Positions 9,698 to 21,015 of a stretch of 64,000 nt of DNA are shown one piece after another. The stretch covers positions 3,968,001 through 4,032,000 of the forward strand of contig NZ_CP114058.1 in assembly GCF_026967475.1 (NCBI RefSeq), read 5' to 3'. Numbering within the stretch: position 1 is the stretch's first letter; every line of letters begins with the position of its first letter. A model generated the notes under the pieces. The model ran no database searches. It saw only the letters and a list, made by a program, of their open reading frames with translations, and was not told where the DNA came from. This DNA comes from Rouxiella chamberiensis. Lineage in GTDB: Bacteria > Pseudomonadota > Gammaproteobacteria > Enterobacterales > Enterobacteriaceae. Position numbers and translations under genes: made by a program.

Positions 9698-9736
9698 TAC
9701 CCTCCTCTGCGCTTCGACGCGGAGGAGGGGTATTTT
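9698..9736 (+). terminator. rhaBADM terminator
   Basis: TACCCTCCTCTGCG and CGCGGAGGAGGGGTA form a strong, slightly imperfect stem around a TTCGA-type loop, starting right after the rhaM stop, with ATTTT following. Confidence 0.8.
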
Positions 9737-9828
9737 GCCCGCCCTCATCCCTCAATATAAGCAGCGCTGCTAACAAAGCGGCTGGTATCGATTAAATTCA
9801 CTTGCCACCCGGCGTACATTTTGTAAGG

Positions 9829-9949
9829 TATACACTCGCGCGCTTACGGGGCAGCAGGCTGCACTTTTCCTCTTCAAATGCGGAAAAATGAGCCAAAAAG
9901 GTGCAGACGCGCAATACATGCAGTTATTACCCTCAGGGCAGGACAGTAA
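9829..9949 (+). promoter_or_regulatory. asd upstream region with leader hairpin
   Basis: TATACA at 9829-9834 is a possible -10 box, without a convincing -35. Downstream, CTGCAC 9859-9864 pairs with GTGCAG 9901-9906, and inside it TTTTCC 9865-9870 with GGAAAA 9882-9887. A 23-codon reading frame (ATG 9878, TAA 9947-9949) ends 2 bases before the asd ATG, but it lacks a ribosome site. Nothing else is seen in 9737-9951. Confidence 0.3.
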
Positions 9950-9951
9950 TT

Positions 9952-11055
9952 ATGAAAAATGTAGGTTTCATCGGTTGGCGCGGTATGGTCGGTTCTGTGC
10001 TTATGCAACGCATGGCAGAAGAGCGCGATTTCGACGCCATTCGTCCGGTATTCTTCTCAACCTCGCAGCACGGTCAGCCGTCGCCGGTCTTTGCCGGTCA
10101 TCAGGGCACGCTGCAGGATGCCTTTGATGTCGATGCGCTTGCCGCGCTGGACATCATCATCACCTGTCAGGGCGGGGACTATACCAATGAAATCTATCCG
10201 AAGCTGCGCGCTACCGGCTGGAAGGGCTACTGGATTGACGCCGCGTCTTCGCTGAGAATGAAAGACGATGCCATCATCATTCTTGATCCGGTCAACAAGG
10301 CCGTGATTCAGGAAGGCATCGACAAAGGCATCAAAACCTTCGTCGGCGGTAACTGTACCGTCAGTCTGATGCTGATGTCGCTGGGCGGCCTGTTCGCAAA
10401 CGATCTTGTCGAATGGGCATCGGTTGCAACCTATCAGGCGGCTTCCGGCGGCGGTGCGCGTCACATGCGCGAACTGCTGACCCAAATGGGCATGCTGCAC
10501 AACGCTGTAGCCAAAGAGCTTGAAAGCCCGGCTTCCGCCATTCTGGACATCGAGCGCAAGGTCACTGAACTGACGCGCGGCGGCACCTTGCCGACCGACA
10601 ACTTCGGCGTTCCGCTGGCAGGCGGCCTGATCCCGTGGATCGACAAACAACTCGACAACGGTCAGACCAAGGAAGAGTGGAAAGGGCAGGCCGAAACCAA
10701 CAAGATCCTGCGCACCTCCAACATTATTCCGGTTGACGGCCTCTGCGTACGTATCGGCGCACTGCGCTGCCACAGCCAGGCGTTTACCCTGAAACTGAAA
10801 AAAGACGTCTCGATTCCAGAAATCGAACAGATTCTGGCGACGCACAACGACTGGGTTCGCGTGATCCCGAACGACCGCGAGCTGTCAATGCGCGAGCTGA
10901 CTCCCGCTGCCGTGACCGGCACGCTGAATACGCCGGTCGGCCGTCTTCGCAAGCTGAATATGGGACCAGAATACCTGTCGGCCTTCACCGTCGGCGACCA
11001 GCTTCTCTGGGGCGCTGCCGAACCGCTGCGCCGTATGCTGCGTATTCTGCTGTAA
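9952..11055 (+). CDS. asd: Aspartate-semialdehyde dehydrogenase
   Basis: NADPH-dependent enzyme that reduces aspartyl phosphate to aspartate semialdehyde, the branch point to lysine, diaminopimelate, threonine and methionine. Start at ATG 9952 because [21 protein letters not shown] is the family N-terminus and AGGACAG precedes it; the frame is open further upstream but unconserved. 367 residues, as in E. coli. Catalytic Cys in [10 protein letters not shown], then [13 protein letters not shown]. Located between rhaM and glgB with its own terminator. Confidence 0.97.
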   Translation: MKNVGFIGWRGMVGSVLMQRMAEERDFDAIRPVFFSTSQHGQPSPVFAGHQGTLQDAFDVDALAALDIIITCQGGDYTNEIYPKLRATGWKGYWIDAASSLRMKDDAIIILDPVNKAVIQEGIDKGIKTFVGGNCTVSLMLMSLGGLFANDLVEWASVATYQAASGGGARHMRELLTQMGMLHNAVAKELESPASAILDIERKVTELTRGGTLPTDNFGVPLAGGLIPWIDKQLDNGQTKEEWKGQAETNKILRTSNIIPVDGLCVRIGALRCHSQAFTLKLKKDVSIPEIEQILATHNDWVRVIPNDRELSMRELTPAAVTGTLNTPVGRLRKLNMGPEYLSAFTVGDQLLWGAAEPLRRMLRILL

Positions 11056-11072
11056 ATTTAAATCAGTACCAG

Positions 11073-11103
11073 AAAAAGGGATGCCCGGGGGTGTCCCTTT
11101 TTT
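11073..11103 (+). terminator. asd terminator
   Basis: AAAAAGGGA (11073-11081) pairs with TCCCTTTTT (11094-11102) around a GC-rich loop, 17 bp after the asd stop, ending in a T run. Confidence 0.88.
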
Positions 11104-11455
11104 ATTGCCGCAAGGCTGTGTTTTAGTCTGTTTTTTAGACGATTGGCAGTGTGATGTTTTTGATAAAAATTTGTTGAAATTCATGCGTTGCAGTTGGAAA
11201 GCTTTGGCTATGCTTAGTAGAAGCTGCTTAAGAATTTGAGTATGGCATTTGTCTGTTTTTTTAAAAATTGTGAATGAGAGCAGACATTGTTGGCCGAAAC
11301 TGAGCATATTAAGGAGAAGGGTAATTTTCACGGGTTTAATCTGGCAAATGGGCTTATTTTCAGGATGAAAGCACGACGCTAAAGGAAAACACGATCGGGC
11401 CGACACAATGATCGCTATTGGTTTTGTTGATGAATTAATCACAGGATGAAACACC
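11104..11455 (+). promoter_or_regulatory. AT-rich gap and glgB leader with GGA motifs
   Basis: No gene is supported in this 352-bp gap. It is richer in A and T than its neighbours. The part nearest glgB has four GGA motifs in A/G-rich context (AAGGAGA, CAGGATG, AAAGGAA and CACAGGATGAAAC), the last one being the glgB ribosome site. CsrA represses glycogen genes through such motifs in E. coli, so CsrA binding is possible. No promoter could be fixed. Confidence 0.35.
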
Positions 11456-13641
11456 ATGCCAGTACTTCCCGACCAGCACGTCATTAACCAAATTATCTCC
11501 GGCCGCTATGCGGATCCCTTTTCATTGTTAGGGATGCATCAAGTCGCCGCAGGATTGGAAGTGCGTGCTCTTTTACCGGATGCCGATCAGGTTTGGGTCA
11601 TTGATACCCAAAAGCAGAGTCGGGTCGCGGAACTGCGTCGCGCCGACACTCGCGGCTTTTTCGTCGGCCTGATGGGCCGCCGCAGGAAATTTTTCCGCTA
11701 CCAGCTGGAAGTTCGCTGGGGCGATGACACCTATATTATCGACGATGCCTACTGTTTCGGCACGCTGTTGCAGGAGCTTGACGTCTGGCTGCTGTCTGAA
11801 GGCACGCACCTGCGCCCGTACGAAAAGCTGGGCGCACACCCGATTACACTCGATGGCGTGGAAGGGGTAAGCTTTGCCGTCTGGGCGCCCAACGCGACCC
11901 GTATTTCCGTCGTCGGCGAATTCAACTTCTGGGACGGCCGTCGCCACCCTATGCGTCTGCGCCGTGAAAACGGCATGTGGGAGCTGTTCATTCCGGCCGT
12001 GAAAGAAGGCCAACTCTACAAGTTCGAGATTATCGACTGCCACGGCAATATGAGCCTGCGCGCGGATCCCTACGCCTTCGAGGCGCAGATGCGCCCGGAT
12101 ACCGCGTCGGTTATTCGCCACCTGCCTGCGCCCGTTGCCCATTCTCCGGCGCGAAAAAAGCCAACGCCCTGAATCAGCCGGTTTCCGTTTATGAAGTGCA
12201 CCTTGGCTCATGGCGTCGCCATACCGATGACAATTTCTGGCTAAGCTACGGCGAATTGGCCGAGCAACTGGTCTCTTACGTCAAATGGATGGGTTTCACG
12301 CATATCGAGCTGATGCCTATCAACGAACACCCGTTCGACGGCAGCTGGGGTTATCAGCCACTGGGCATGTACGCGCCAACGCGCCGCTATGGTTCGCCGA
12401 CAGAGTTCAAGGCCTTTATCGATGCGGCGCACGACGCCGGTCTGAACGTGATTCTGGATTGGGTGCCCGGCCACTTCCCGAGCGATGCCTACGGGCTGGC
12501 CGAGTTTGACGGCACTGCGCTGTATGAATATGCCGATCCGCGCGAAGGTTATCATCAGGACTGGAACACGCTCATCTATAACTATGGCCGTCATGAAGTA
12601 CGCAACTATCTGGCGGGAAACGGGTTTTACTGGATTGAACGTTACGGCATCGATGGCCTGCGTGTCGATGCCGTCGCCTCGATGATCTATCGCGACTACA
12701 GCCGCAAACAGGGCGAATGGATCCCGAACTATTACGGCGGACGCGAGAATCTCGAAGCCATCGCCTTCCTGAGCTATACCAACCAGACCATCGGCCGCGA
12801 ACTGGGCGGCGCTGTCACCCTCGCCGAAGAGTCCACCGACTATCCGGGCGTGACCCTGCCGCCGGAAGCCAACGGGCTGGGTTTCCACTACAAGTGGAAC
12901 ATGGGCTGGATGAACGACACGCTGCGCTACATGCAGCTTGATCCGGTGCATCGCAAATATCATCACAATCTGCTGACGTTCGGCATGGCCTACGCCTACA
13001 CCGAAAACTTCATGCTGCCGCTTTCCCACGACGAAGTGGTGCACGGCAAAGGCTCGCTGATTCACAAAATGCCCGGCGACGCGTGGCAGAAATTTGCCAA
13101 CCTGCGCGCCTATTACGGCTTTATGTGGGCGCATCCGGGTAAAAAACTGCTGTTTATGGGCTGCGAGTTTGCGCAGGGCCGCGAATGGAACTTCAACCAG
13201 AGTCTCGACTGGCATCTTCTTGATGACCCTACCGGCTGGCATCGCGGTGTGCAGCACGTGGTGCGCGACCTCAATCACTGTTATCAGGAGCAGTCGGCGC
13301 TGTACGAGCTGGACTATAACCCGCGCGGTTTCGAGTGGCTGGTGGTAGACGACCATGAGAACTCGATTTTTGCCTTTGCTCGCCGCGACGAGAGCGGCAA
13401 TGAAGTTATCGTGGTCAGCAACTTCACGCCGGTGCCGCGTCAGGACTATCGCATTGGCGTGGACCGTCCGGGGCGTTATCAGGAAATCCTCAATACCGAT
13501 TCGCAGTATTACTGCGGCAGCAACGTGGGTAATCAGGGCGAAGTGCAAACCGAGCCGCAGCCGAGTCATCACCGCGAGCACTCCATTTCGCTGGTCATTC
13601 CGCCATTGGCCACGATTTACCTGCGACGGGAGGACTGGTAA
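11456..13641 (+). CDS. glgB: 1,4-alpha-glucan branching enzyme GlgB (frame broken by one base)
   Basis: Makes alpha-1,6 branches in glycogen. An N-terminal carbohydrate-binding part ([33 protein letters not shown]) is followed by the GH13 barrel: [18 protein letters not shown], nucleophile Asp in [10 protein letters not shown], acid Glu in [10 protein letters not shown], and [12 protein letters not shown]. The frame breaks at the A run 12154-12159; one more A gives [22 protein letters not shown] and a protein of about 728 residues, the E. coli length. AGGATG precedes ATG 11456. First gene of glgBXCAP; its TAA shares bases with the glgX ATG (TAATG). Confidence 0.94.
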
Positions 13642-15627
13642 TGACCACGCTTCAGCCCGGTAAAGCCACGCCATTTGGCGCACTTTTTGACGGAAAAGGC
13701 GTCAATTTCTGCCTGTTTTCGGCCGGTGCTGAAAAGATTGAACTGTGCCTGTTCGATGCGTCGGGCAATGAAAAACGTCATATTCTGCCCGCGCGAACCG
13801 GCAACCTGTGGCACGGCTATCTGCCGGGCGGCAAAGTGGGCCAGCGCTATGGGTTCCGCGCTCACGGCAAATTCAACCCGGCCAAGGGGTTGCGTTTTAA
13901 TCCAGCCAAACTGCTTATCGACCCGAGCGCCCGCGCGCTTGAGGGCCAACTGCGCAACGATCCGCGGTTAAACGGCGGTATCGACAAACCGGACCCGCGC
14001 GACAGTGCCAAAGCGGTGCCCAAATCGATTGTCACCCATGAGGAATTTGACTGGCAAAACGACGTTGCGCCGCAGATTCCCTGGGGCGAAACGGTAATTT
14101 ATGAGGCGCATATACGGGGTCTGACCCAGCTGCATCCGGATATTCCCGAAGATATTCGCGGCACCTATGCCGCACTCGGCCATCCGGTCATGATTGCCTA
14201 TTTAAAGAAACTCGGCATTACTGCGCTGGAACTTCTGCCAGTGCAGCATCATGCCGATGAACCGCGCCTGCAACGGCTCGGCCTGAGTAATTACTGGGGT
14301 TACAACGTGCTGGCGCCGTGGGCGCTGGAGCCTGGCTATGCCAGCGAGCTCGACGGCGTGAGTGCCGCCCGCGAGTTTAAAACCGCCATCAGGGCGCTGC
14401 ATCGGGCGGGCATCGAAGTGCTGCTCGACGTCGTGTTCAATCACACCGCCGAGCTGGACATCGAAGGCCCGACGGTGTCGCTGCGCGGGCTGGATAACCG
14501 TTCCTGGTACTGGCTCAACGACGACGGCAGCGACAACAACATGACCGGTTGCGGCAATGCGATGCGGCTGGTGGACAAGGACATTGTCGACTGGACGATA
14601 GCCAGCCTGCGCCATTGGGTCGAGGAGTTTCACGTTGACGGTTTTCGATTCGATCTCGGCACCCTGCTTGGCCGAAACGCCAGCCTACAGCAAAGTGTCG
14701 CCGCTTTTCCTCGCCATCAATGCCGACCCGCTGTTAAGCGGCTGCAAGCTGATTGCCGAACCCTGGGACATCGGCGAAAACGGGTATCAGGTCGGGAATT
14801 TCCCGGCACCTTTCGCCGAATGGAGCGATCGCTTTCGCGATGACATGCGCAAATTCTGGCTGCTGGGTGATCTCTCGCTCGGCGGCTTTGCGCAGCGTTT
14901 TGCCGCTTCGGCAGACTTGTTCAGACACGATGGCCGCCTGCCTTGCGCCGCCATCAATATGTTGACCGCGCACGACGGCTTTACGCTTCGCGATCTGCTC
15001 AGTTTTAGCCGCAAACATAATTTTGCCAATGGCGAACATAATCGCGACGGGCATGACAACAACTACAGTCAGAATCATGGCGAAGAGGGACTGAATGTCT
15101 CCGACGCCGTGGCGATGCAGCGCCGTCTTAGCCAGCGCGCGCTGCTCGCCACCCTGTTTTTATCGCAGGGCACGCCGATGCTGCTGGCGGGTGACGAATT
15201 CGGTCATTCGCAGCAGGGCAACAATAATGCCTACTGTCAGGACAATGCCCTGACCTGGCTTGACTGGCAGAGTGCCGACACGTCTCTCGTCGAGTACGTC
15301 AGCGCGCTCTCTGCCCTGCGAAAAAATTCCGGCCTTGATGAACAATCAGTGGTGGCAGGAAACGTCAGACGATGTGCAATGGCTGGACGGCTCGGGTGAG
15401 CCGATGAATAAAAAAACTGGGAACTCTGCGGACAGCAGTGTCTGCAAATTCGTTTATCCGATCGCTGGTTACTGGTGGTCAATTCATCACTAAATGACGT
15501 TGAAATGACATTACCAGAGGGCCGCTGGCAGTGTGTTGCGCCTTTTGACAATGAACAGCAAAACGTCAGGGAAGGCTCGTCTTGGCGAGTGACGGCTAAA
15601 ACGCTCTGCGTATTGACCCAAGGTTAG
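13641..15627 (+). CDS. glgX: Glycogen debranching enzyme GlgX (frame broken three times)
   Basis: GH13 isoamylase-type enzyme that removes the short branches left by glycogen phosphorylase. N-terminal part [19 protein letters not shown], then [45 protein letters not shown], and nucleophile region [14 protein letters not shown]. Three single-base faults: an extra A in 14675-14677 (restores [13 protein letters not shown]), an extra A in 15321-15326 (restores [13 protein letters not shown]), and a lost A in 15410-15416 (restores NWELCG...[13 protein letters not shown]). The restored frame ends at TAG 15625-15627 with about 661 residues, against 657 in E. coli. Follows glgB with a TAATG overlap. 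Confidence 0.9.
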
Positions 15628-15651
15628 CAGGGCATCAGGAAGGGTTCAGCT

Positions 15652-16928
15652 ATGGCTACGTTAGAATTCAATGACCGCATGATGTTGGCGAGGCAACTGC
15701 CTCTCAAATCGGTAGCGCTGATCCTGGCAGGGGGAGAGGATCACGTCTCAAGGATTTGACCAATACCCGTGCCAAACCGGCTGTTCATTTTGGCGGCAAG
15801 TTTCGCATTATCGATTTTGCGTTATCGAACTGTCTCAACTCGGGGATCCGCCGGATAGGCGTGATAACCCAGTACCAGTCGCACACGCTGGTACAGCATA
15901 TTCAGCGCGGGTGGTCTTTTCTCAATGAAGAGATGAACGAGTTTGTCGACCTGCTTCCCGCCCAGCAGCGCATGACCACCGAAAACTGGTACAAGGGGAC
16001 CGCCGATGCGGTGTATCAGAATCTGGATATCATTCGTCGCTATAACGCGGAGTATGTGGTGATCCTCGCGGGGGATCATATCTACAAGATGGATTACTCG
16101 CGCATGCTTATCGATCACGTCGAAAAAGGCGGCGAGTGCACGGTGGCCTGTCTTGAAGTCCCGATAGAAGAAGCGACCGAATTTGGTGTGATCGACATCA
16201 CCGCCGACTACCAGATCAAGTCGTTTCTGGAAAAACCCAAGGATCCGCCCTGCATTCCCGGTCAGCCCGATAAGGCAATGGCGAGCATGGGGGTCTATAT
16301 TTTCAATGCGGAGTATCTCTTCAGACTGCTGGAAGAAGATATGGCCAACGACAAGTCCAGTCACGATTTCGGCAAGGATCTGATCCCCGAGATTACGCGG
16401 CAGGGCGTGGCGTGGGCGCATCCGTTCCAGTTGTCCTGTGTCACCTCGAACAGCGAGTTGCCGCCTTACTGGCGCGATGTGGGTACGATTGACGCCTACT
16501 GGCGGGCCAATCTGGACCTGGCCTCGGTAACGCCGGAACTGGATATGTACGACACCAACTGGCCGATTAGAACCCACATGGAACCGCTGCCACCTGCCAA
16601 GTTTGTGCAGGATCGATCCGGAAGTCATGGCATGACCATGAACTCGCTGGTGTCGGGCGGCTGTATCGTATCGGGCTCTGTGGTGGTGCATTCGGTGCTA
16701 TTTCCACGCGTGCGCATTAATTCATTTTGCAATATCGACTCAAGCATCCTATTACCTGATGTCAATGTCGGCCGCTCCTGCCGTTTGCGTCGCTGTGTGA
16801 TAGACAGGGCTTGCCATATCCCCGAAGGCATGGTGATTGGAGAGAATGCAGAGGAAGACAGCAAGCGTTTTTATCGATCGGAGAGCGGGATTGTCCTGGT
16901 GACCCGCAGCATGCTGGCGAAACTATAA
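15652..16928 (+). CDS. glgC: Glucose-1-phosphate adenylyltransferase GlgC (frame broken by one base)
   Basis: Makes ADP-glucose from ATP and glucose-1-phosphate, the committed step of glycogen synthesis. ATG 15652 is preceded by AGGAAGGG and opens with the family N-terminus ([18 protein letters not shown]). The frame breaks inside the nucleotide-binding loop; adding one G to the run 15730-15734 gives [13 protein letters not shown]. Beyond that it is intact: [68 protein letters not shown]. About 425 residues. 24 bp after glgX and 83 bp before glgA. Confidence 0.93.
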
Positions 16929-17011
16929 AGCCGGCCATCCGATGGAGTTATTCACTTATTTCAGTTCGCGCCATTCGAGGTGTCTGGCGCGATGAAAATT
17001 CAGGAGCGAGA

Positions 17012-18442
17012 ATGCAGGTTTTACATGTTTGTTCCGAGCTGTTTCCTCTGTTGAAAACGGGCGGGCTGGCCGATGTGGCCGGCGCACTGCCTGCGGCGCA
17101 AATCGCCGAGGGTGATGACGTTCGCGTACTGATTCCGGGCTTCCCGGATGTCAAAAAGGGCATCGGGGATACGCAGCTGGTTGCGTCGATTGATACCTTT
17201 GCCGGTCATGTCGATCTCCGCTACGCGCTGTTTGAGGGCGTCGGGATTTACGTCATCGATACGCCTGAACTTTATAATCGTCCGGGCAGTCCGTATCACG
17301 ATCAGTCTTCCAACGCCTACGTGGACAACCATCTGCGTTTCGCGCTGCTGGGCTGGATAGCCTGTGAGCTGGCCTGCGGTCTGGACGGGTTCTGGCGGCC
17401 CGAAGTTGTGCATTCGCACGACTGGCACGCGGGTCTGGCCTCTGCCTATATCGTGGCGCGCGGACGTCCCGCAAAAACGGTCTTTACCGTTCACAATCTG
17501 GCGTTCCAGGGGCTGTTCTATGCGCAGCACCTGCAGCAGCTGCAAATTCCCCAGGAATTCTTCCAGATGCACGGGCTGGAATTCTATGGGCAGATCTCGT
17601 TCCTCAAGGCCGGACTGTTCTACTCCGATCACGTGACCACGGTCAGCCCGACGTATGCCAAAGAGATAACCCAGCCGGCGTTTGGCTATGGCATGGAATC
17701 CTTGCTGCTCGAACGACAGAGCGAAGGCAAGTTGACCGGGATACTCAACGGCGTCGACGAGGCAATCTGGGAGCCGAGCAATGACGTGCTGCTTTCTGCG
17801 CGCTACAGCGCGGAAGATCTGCGCGCCAAAGCCATCAACAAAACCTATTTACAGCGCGCGATGGGGCTGGATGTCGACAGCTCGCGTCTGGTGTTTGCCG
17901 TCGTCAGCCGCCTGACCAGCCAGAAAGGGCTGGACCTGGTACTCGAAGGTCTGCCGGAACTGCTGGAGCAGGGCGGGCAACTGGCGGTGCTGGGCGCAGG
18001 TGACGCCGTGCTGCAACAGGCGTTTCTGGCCGTTGCCGCCGAGCATCCGGGTCAGGTCGGCGTGCAGCTGGGTTATCACGAAGCCTTCTCGCACCGCATT
18101 ATTGCCGGTGCCGACGTCATCATGGTGCCGAGCCGCTTCGAGCCTTGCGGCCTGACTCAGCTGTATGGCCTGAAATACGGCACGCTGCCGCTGGTCCGCC
18201 GCACCGGAGGACTGGCGGACTCCGTTACCGACTGCTCGCTGGAAAATCTGGCCGACGGCACTGCCAGCGGGTTTGTATTTGAAGACAGCACCGGCAAGGC
18301 GCTGGGCGGCGCGATTCGACGAGCCTTTGTGCTGTGGACACGTCCCAAGCACTGGAAACATGTGCAGCAGCATGCCATGGGTATCGACTTCAGCTGGAAA
18401 GTGGCCGCACAGGCGTATAAAAGTCTCTATCAACGTCTCTGA
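17012..18442 (+). CDS. glgA: Glycogen synthase GlgA
   Basis: GT5 glycosyltransferase that adds glucose from ADP-glucose to the growing alpha-1,4 chain. 476 residues. [22 protein letters not shown] contains the KTGGL substrate loop; further on are [23 protein letters not shown], and the C-terminal Rossmann motif [27 protein letters not shown] 17012 was chosen over the upstream open frame because it matches the family start and has AGGAGCGAG before it. Fourth gene of glgBXCAP. Confidence 0.97.
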   Translation: MQVLHVCSELFPLLKTGGLADVAGALPAAQIAEGDDVRVLIPGFPDVKKGIGDTQLVASIDTFAGHVDLRYALFEGVGIYVIDTPELYNRPGSPYHDQSSNAYVDNHLRFALLGWIACELACGLDGFWRPEVVHSHDWHAGLASAYIVARGRPAKTVFTVHNLAFQGLFYAQHLQQLQIPQEFFQMHGLEFYGQISFLKAGLFYSDHVTTVSPTYAKEITQPAFGYGMESLLLERQSEGKLTGILNGVDEAIWEPSNDVLLSARYSAEDLRAKAINKTYLQRAMGLDVDSSRLVFAVVSRLTSQKGLDLVLEGLPELLEQGGQLAVLGAGDAVLQQAFLAVAAEHPGQVGVQLGYHEAFSHRIIAGADVIMVPSRFEPCGLTQLYGLKYGTLPLVRRTGGLADSVTDCSLENLADGTASGFVFEDSTGKALGGAIRRAFVLWTRPKHWKHVQQHAMGIDFSWKVAAQAYKSLYQRL

Positions 18443-18469
18443 ACCACCTTGAATTGGGAACGTAACGCT

Positions 18470-20917
18470 ATGACTTTACCGATTAACTATACCTCGCCGA
18501 CCGTCAGCGTTGAGGCGCTTAAGCATTCCATTGCCTATAAGCTGATGTTTATTCTTGGAAAGGATCCGTCCGTTGCCAACCAGCATGACTGGCTGAACGC
18601 CACATTGTTTGCGGTACGCGATCGCATGGTCGAGCGCTGGTTGCGTTCCAATCGCGCGCAGCTTTCACAGGATGTGCGACAGGTGTACTACCTGTCGATG
18701 GAATTTTTAATCGGGCGGACCCTGTCGAACGCGCTGCTTTCAATGGGTATCTACGATGATATCAAGCAGGCGCTCGACGAAATGGGGCTGGACCTCGAAG
18801 AGTTGATTGGTGAAGAGAATGATCCGGGGCTTGGTAACGGCGGCCTTGGGCGTCTGGCTGCCTGTTTCCTCGACTCGCTGGCGACGCTGGCGCTGCCGGG
18901 ACGCGGTTACGGTATTCGTTATGAGTACGGCATGTTCGCGCAGAATATCGTAAACGGCGAACAGCGCGAATCGCCGGATTACTGGCTGGAATACGGCAAT
19001 CCCTGGGAGTTCCAGCGTTATAATACCCGCTACAAGGTCAGATTCGGCGGCAGATTGCAGCATGAAGGCTCGAAAACCCGCTGGCTGGAGACGGAAGAGG
19101 TGGTCGCGGTCGCCTATGATCAGGTCATTCCCGGCTTTGATACCGATGCCACCAACACGCTGCGGTTGTGGGGCGCGCAGGCCAGTAACGAAATCAACCT
19201 CGGCAAGTTTAATCAGGGCGACTATTTTGCCGCCGTGGAAGACAAAAACCATTCCGAAAACGTGTCGCGCGTGCTGTATCCCGACGACTCGACCTATTCG
19301 GGCCGCGAGCTGCGGTTACGGCAGGAATATTTTCTGGTGTCGGCGACGGTGCAGGACATTCTGGTCCGTCACTACAACACCCACAAAACGTTCAATAATC
19401 TGGCCGACAAGATTTCCATTCACCTCAACGATACGCACCCGGTCTTGTCCATTCCCGAACTGATGCGTCTGCTGGTGGATGAACACAAGGTGAGTTGGCT
19501 GTCGGCATGGGACACGGTGAGCCGCGTGTTCTCCTACACCAACCACACGCTGATGACGGAGGCGCTGGAAACCTGGCCGGTAGATATGCTCGGCAAGATC
19601 CTGCCGCGTCATCTGCAGATTATTTTCGAAATCAATGAACACTTCCTCAACCACGTCGAAGAGGTGTTCCCGGGCGACGATGCCCTGAAATCCCGCGTCT
19701 CGATTATAGACGAGTACAACGGACGCAAGGTGCGTATGGCGTGGCTGGCGGTGATTGCCAGCCATAAAGTCAACGGCGTCTCGGCGCTGCACTCTGATTT
19801 GATGGTGCAGTCGCTGTTTGCCGACTTTGCCAAAATCTATCCTGACCGCTTCCTGAACATGACCAACGGCGTGACGCCGCGCCGCTGGCTGGGTCTGGCC
19901 AACAAGCCGCTGGCCGCGCTGCTGGACGACGCTATCGGCCACACCTGGCGTACCGATCTCAGTCAGCTTGCCGAACTGAAGCAGGATATCGACTATCCCA
20001 GCTTCCTCAAGGCGCTGCAAAAGGCCAAATACGAAAACAAAAAGCGTCTCGCGGCCTATGTCGGCGAAAAGCTGAACGTGGTTATCGATCCGCACAGTCT
20101 GTTCGACGTGCAGATAAAGCGCATTCACGAATATAAACGCCAGTTGCTCAACGTGTTACACGTGATTACCCGTTATAACCGCATCATTGACGAACCCGAC
20201 GCCAACGTGGTGCCGCGCACGGTTATCTTTGCCGGCAAGGCGGCCTCGGCCTATTACGCGGCGAAACAGATAATCCATCTGATCAACGACGTCGCCGACG
20301 TGATCAACAACGATCCCCGCATGCAGCACAAACTGAAAGTAGTGTTTATTCCAAACTACAGTGTGAGTCTGGCGCAGCTTATTATTCCGGCGGCGGATCT
20401 TTCCGAACAGATCTCACTGGCAGGAACGGAAGCATCGGGCACCAGTAACATGAAGTTTGCCCTGAACGGTGCGCTGACTATCGGCACGCTGGACGGTGCC
20501 AACGTCGAGATGCTGGAGCATGTAGGCGAGGAAAATATCTTTATCTTCGGCAATACGACGCCCGAAGTCGAGGCGCTGCGTAAAAACGGCTACAACGCGC
20601 ATGAGTATTACGACAAGGATCCAGAATTGCACAAGGTGTTGACGCAGATAGCAACGGGTGTGTTCAGCCCGGAGGATCCTAGACGCTATCACAACCTGTT
20701 CGACAGCCTGGTCAATCTTGGCGATCACTATCAGCTGCTGGCGGATTATCGCAGCTATGTGGATACGCAGGATAAAGTGGACGAACTCTATAAACAGCCG
20801 GACGAATGGTCACGTCGCGCCCTGCTGAATATCGCCAATATGGGGTATTTCTCGTCTGACAGAACCATCAGCGAATACGCCGAAAAAATCTGGAATATCA
20901 AACCCGTCCGGCTTTAA
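18470..20917 (+). CDS. glgP: Glycogen phosphorylase GlgP
   Basis: Releases glucose-1-phosphate from glycogen chain ends, using pyridoxal phosphate. The PLP lysine region [27 protein letters not shown] is complete, with [17 protein letters not shown] and [19 protein letters not shown] 18470 gives 815 residues, the E. coli length; the TTG at 18449 adds an unconserved start. A paralogue, malP, lies 4.3 kb downstream. Last gene of the glycogen operon, convergent with glpD. Confidence 0.96.
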   Translation: MTLPINYTSPTVSVEALKHSIAYKLMFILGKDPSVANQHDWLNATLFAVRDRMVERWLRSNRAQLSQDVRQVYYLSMEFLIGRTLSNALLSMGIYDDIKQALDEMGLDLEELIGEENDPGLGNGGLGRLAACFLDSLATLALPGRGYGIRYEYGMFAQNIVNGEQRESPDYWLEYGNPWEFQRYNTRYKVRFGGRLQHEGSKTRWLETEEVVAVAYDQVIPGFDTDATNTLRLWGAQASNEINLGKFNQGDYFAAVEDKNHSENVSRVLYPDDSTYSGRELRLRQEYFLVSATVQDILVRHYNTHKTFNNLADKISIHLNDTHPVLSIPELMRLLVDEHKVSWLSAWDTVSRVFSYTNHTLMTEALETWPVDMLGKILPRHLQIIFEINEHFLNHVEEVFPGDDALKSRVSIIDEYNGRKVRMAWLAVIASHKVNGVSALHSDLMVQSLFADFAKIYPDRFLNMTNGVTPRRWLGLANKPLAALLDDAIGHTWRTDLSQLAELKQDIDYPSFLKALQKAKYENKKRLAAYVGEKLNVVIDPHSLFDVQIKRIHEYKRQLLNVLHVITRYNRIIDEPDANVVPRTVIFAGKAASAYYAAKQIIHLINDVADVINNDPRMQHKLKVVFIPNYSVSLAQLIIPAADLSEQISLAGTEASGTSNMKFALNGALTIGTLDGANVEMLEHVGEENIFIFGNTTPEVEALRKNGYNAHEYYDKDPELHKVLTQIATGVFSPEDPRRYHNLFDSLVNLGDHYQLLADYRSYVDTQDKVDELYKQPDEWSRRALLNIANMGYFSSDRTISEYAEKIWNIKPVRL

Positions 20918-20934
20918 AACATCCCTCTGCAAAG

Positions 20935-20968
20935 TGCAAAAAAACCTCTCCACGGATGGGAGAGGTTT
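20935..20968 (-). terminator. glpD terminator
   Basis: AAACCTCTCC (20942-20951) pairs with GGAGAGGTTT (20959-20968). The seven-base T run follows on the minus strand only, so it mainly ends glpD; glgP, convergent, may use it weakly. Confidence 0.85.
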
Positions 20969-21015
20969 CACTGATTCGAACGACTTACGGGTTTCAGAGC
21001 AAAACATGCCGCGGA

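Noticed and set aside
12241..13683. Minus-strand frame of 480 codons opposite glgB
   Set aside because: Antisense shadow of the conserved GH13 domain with no recognisable protein features.
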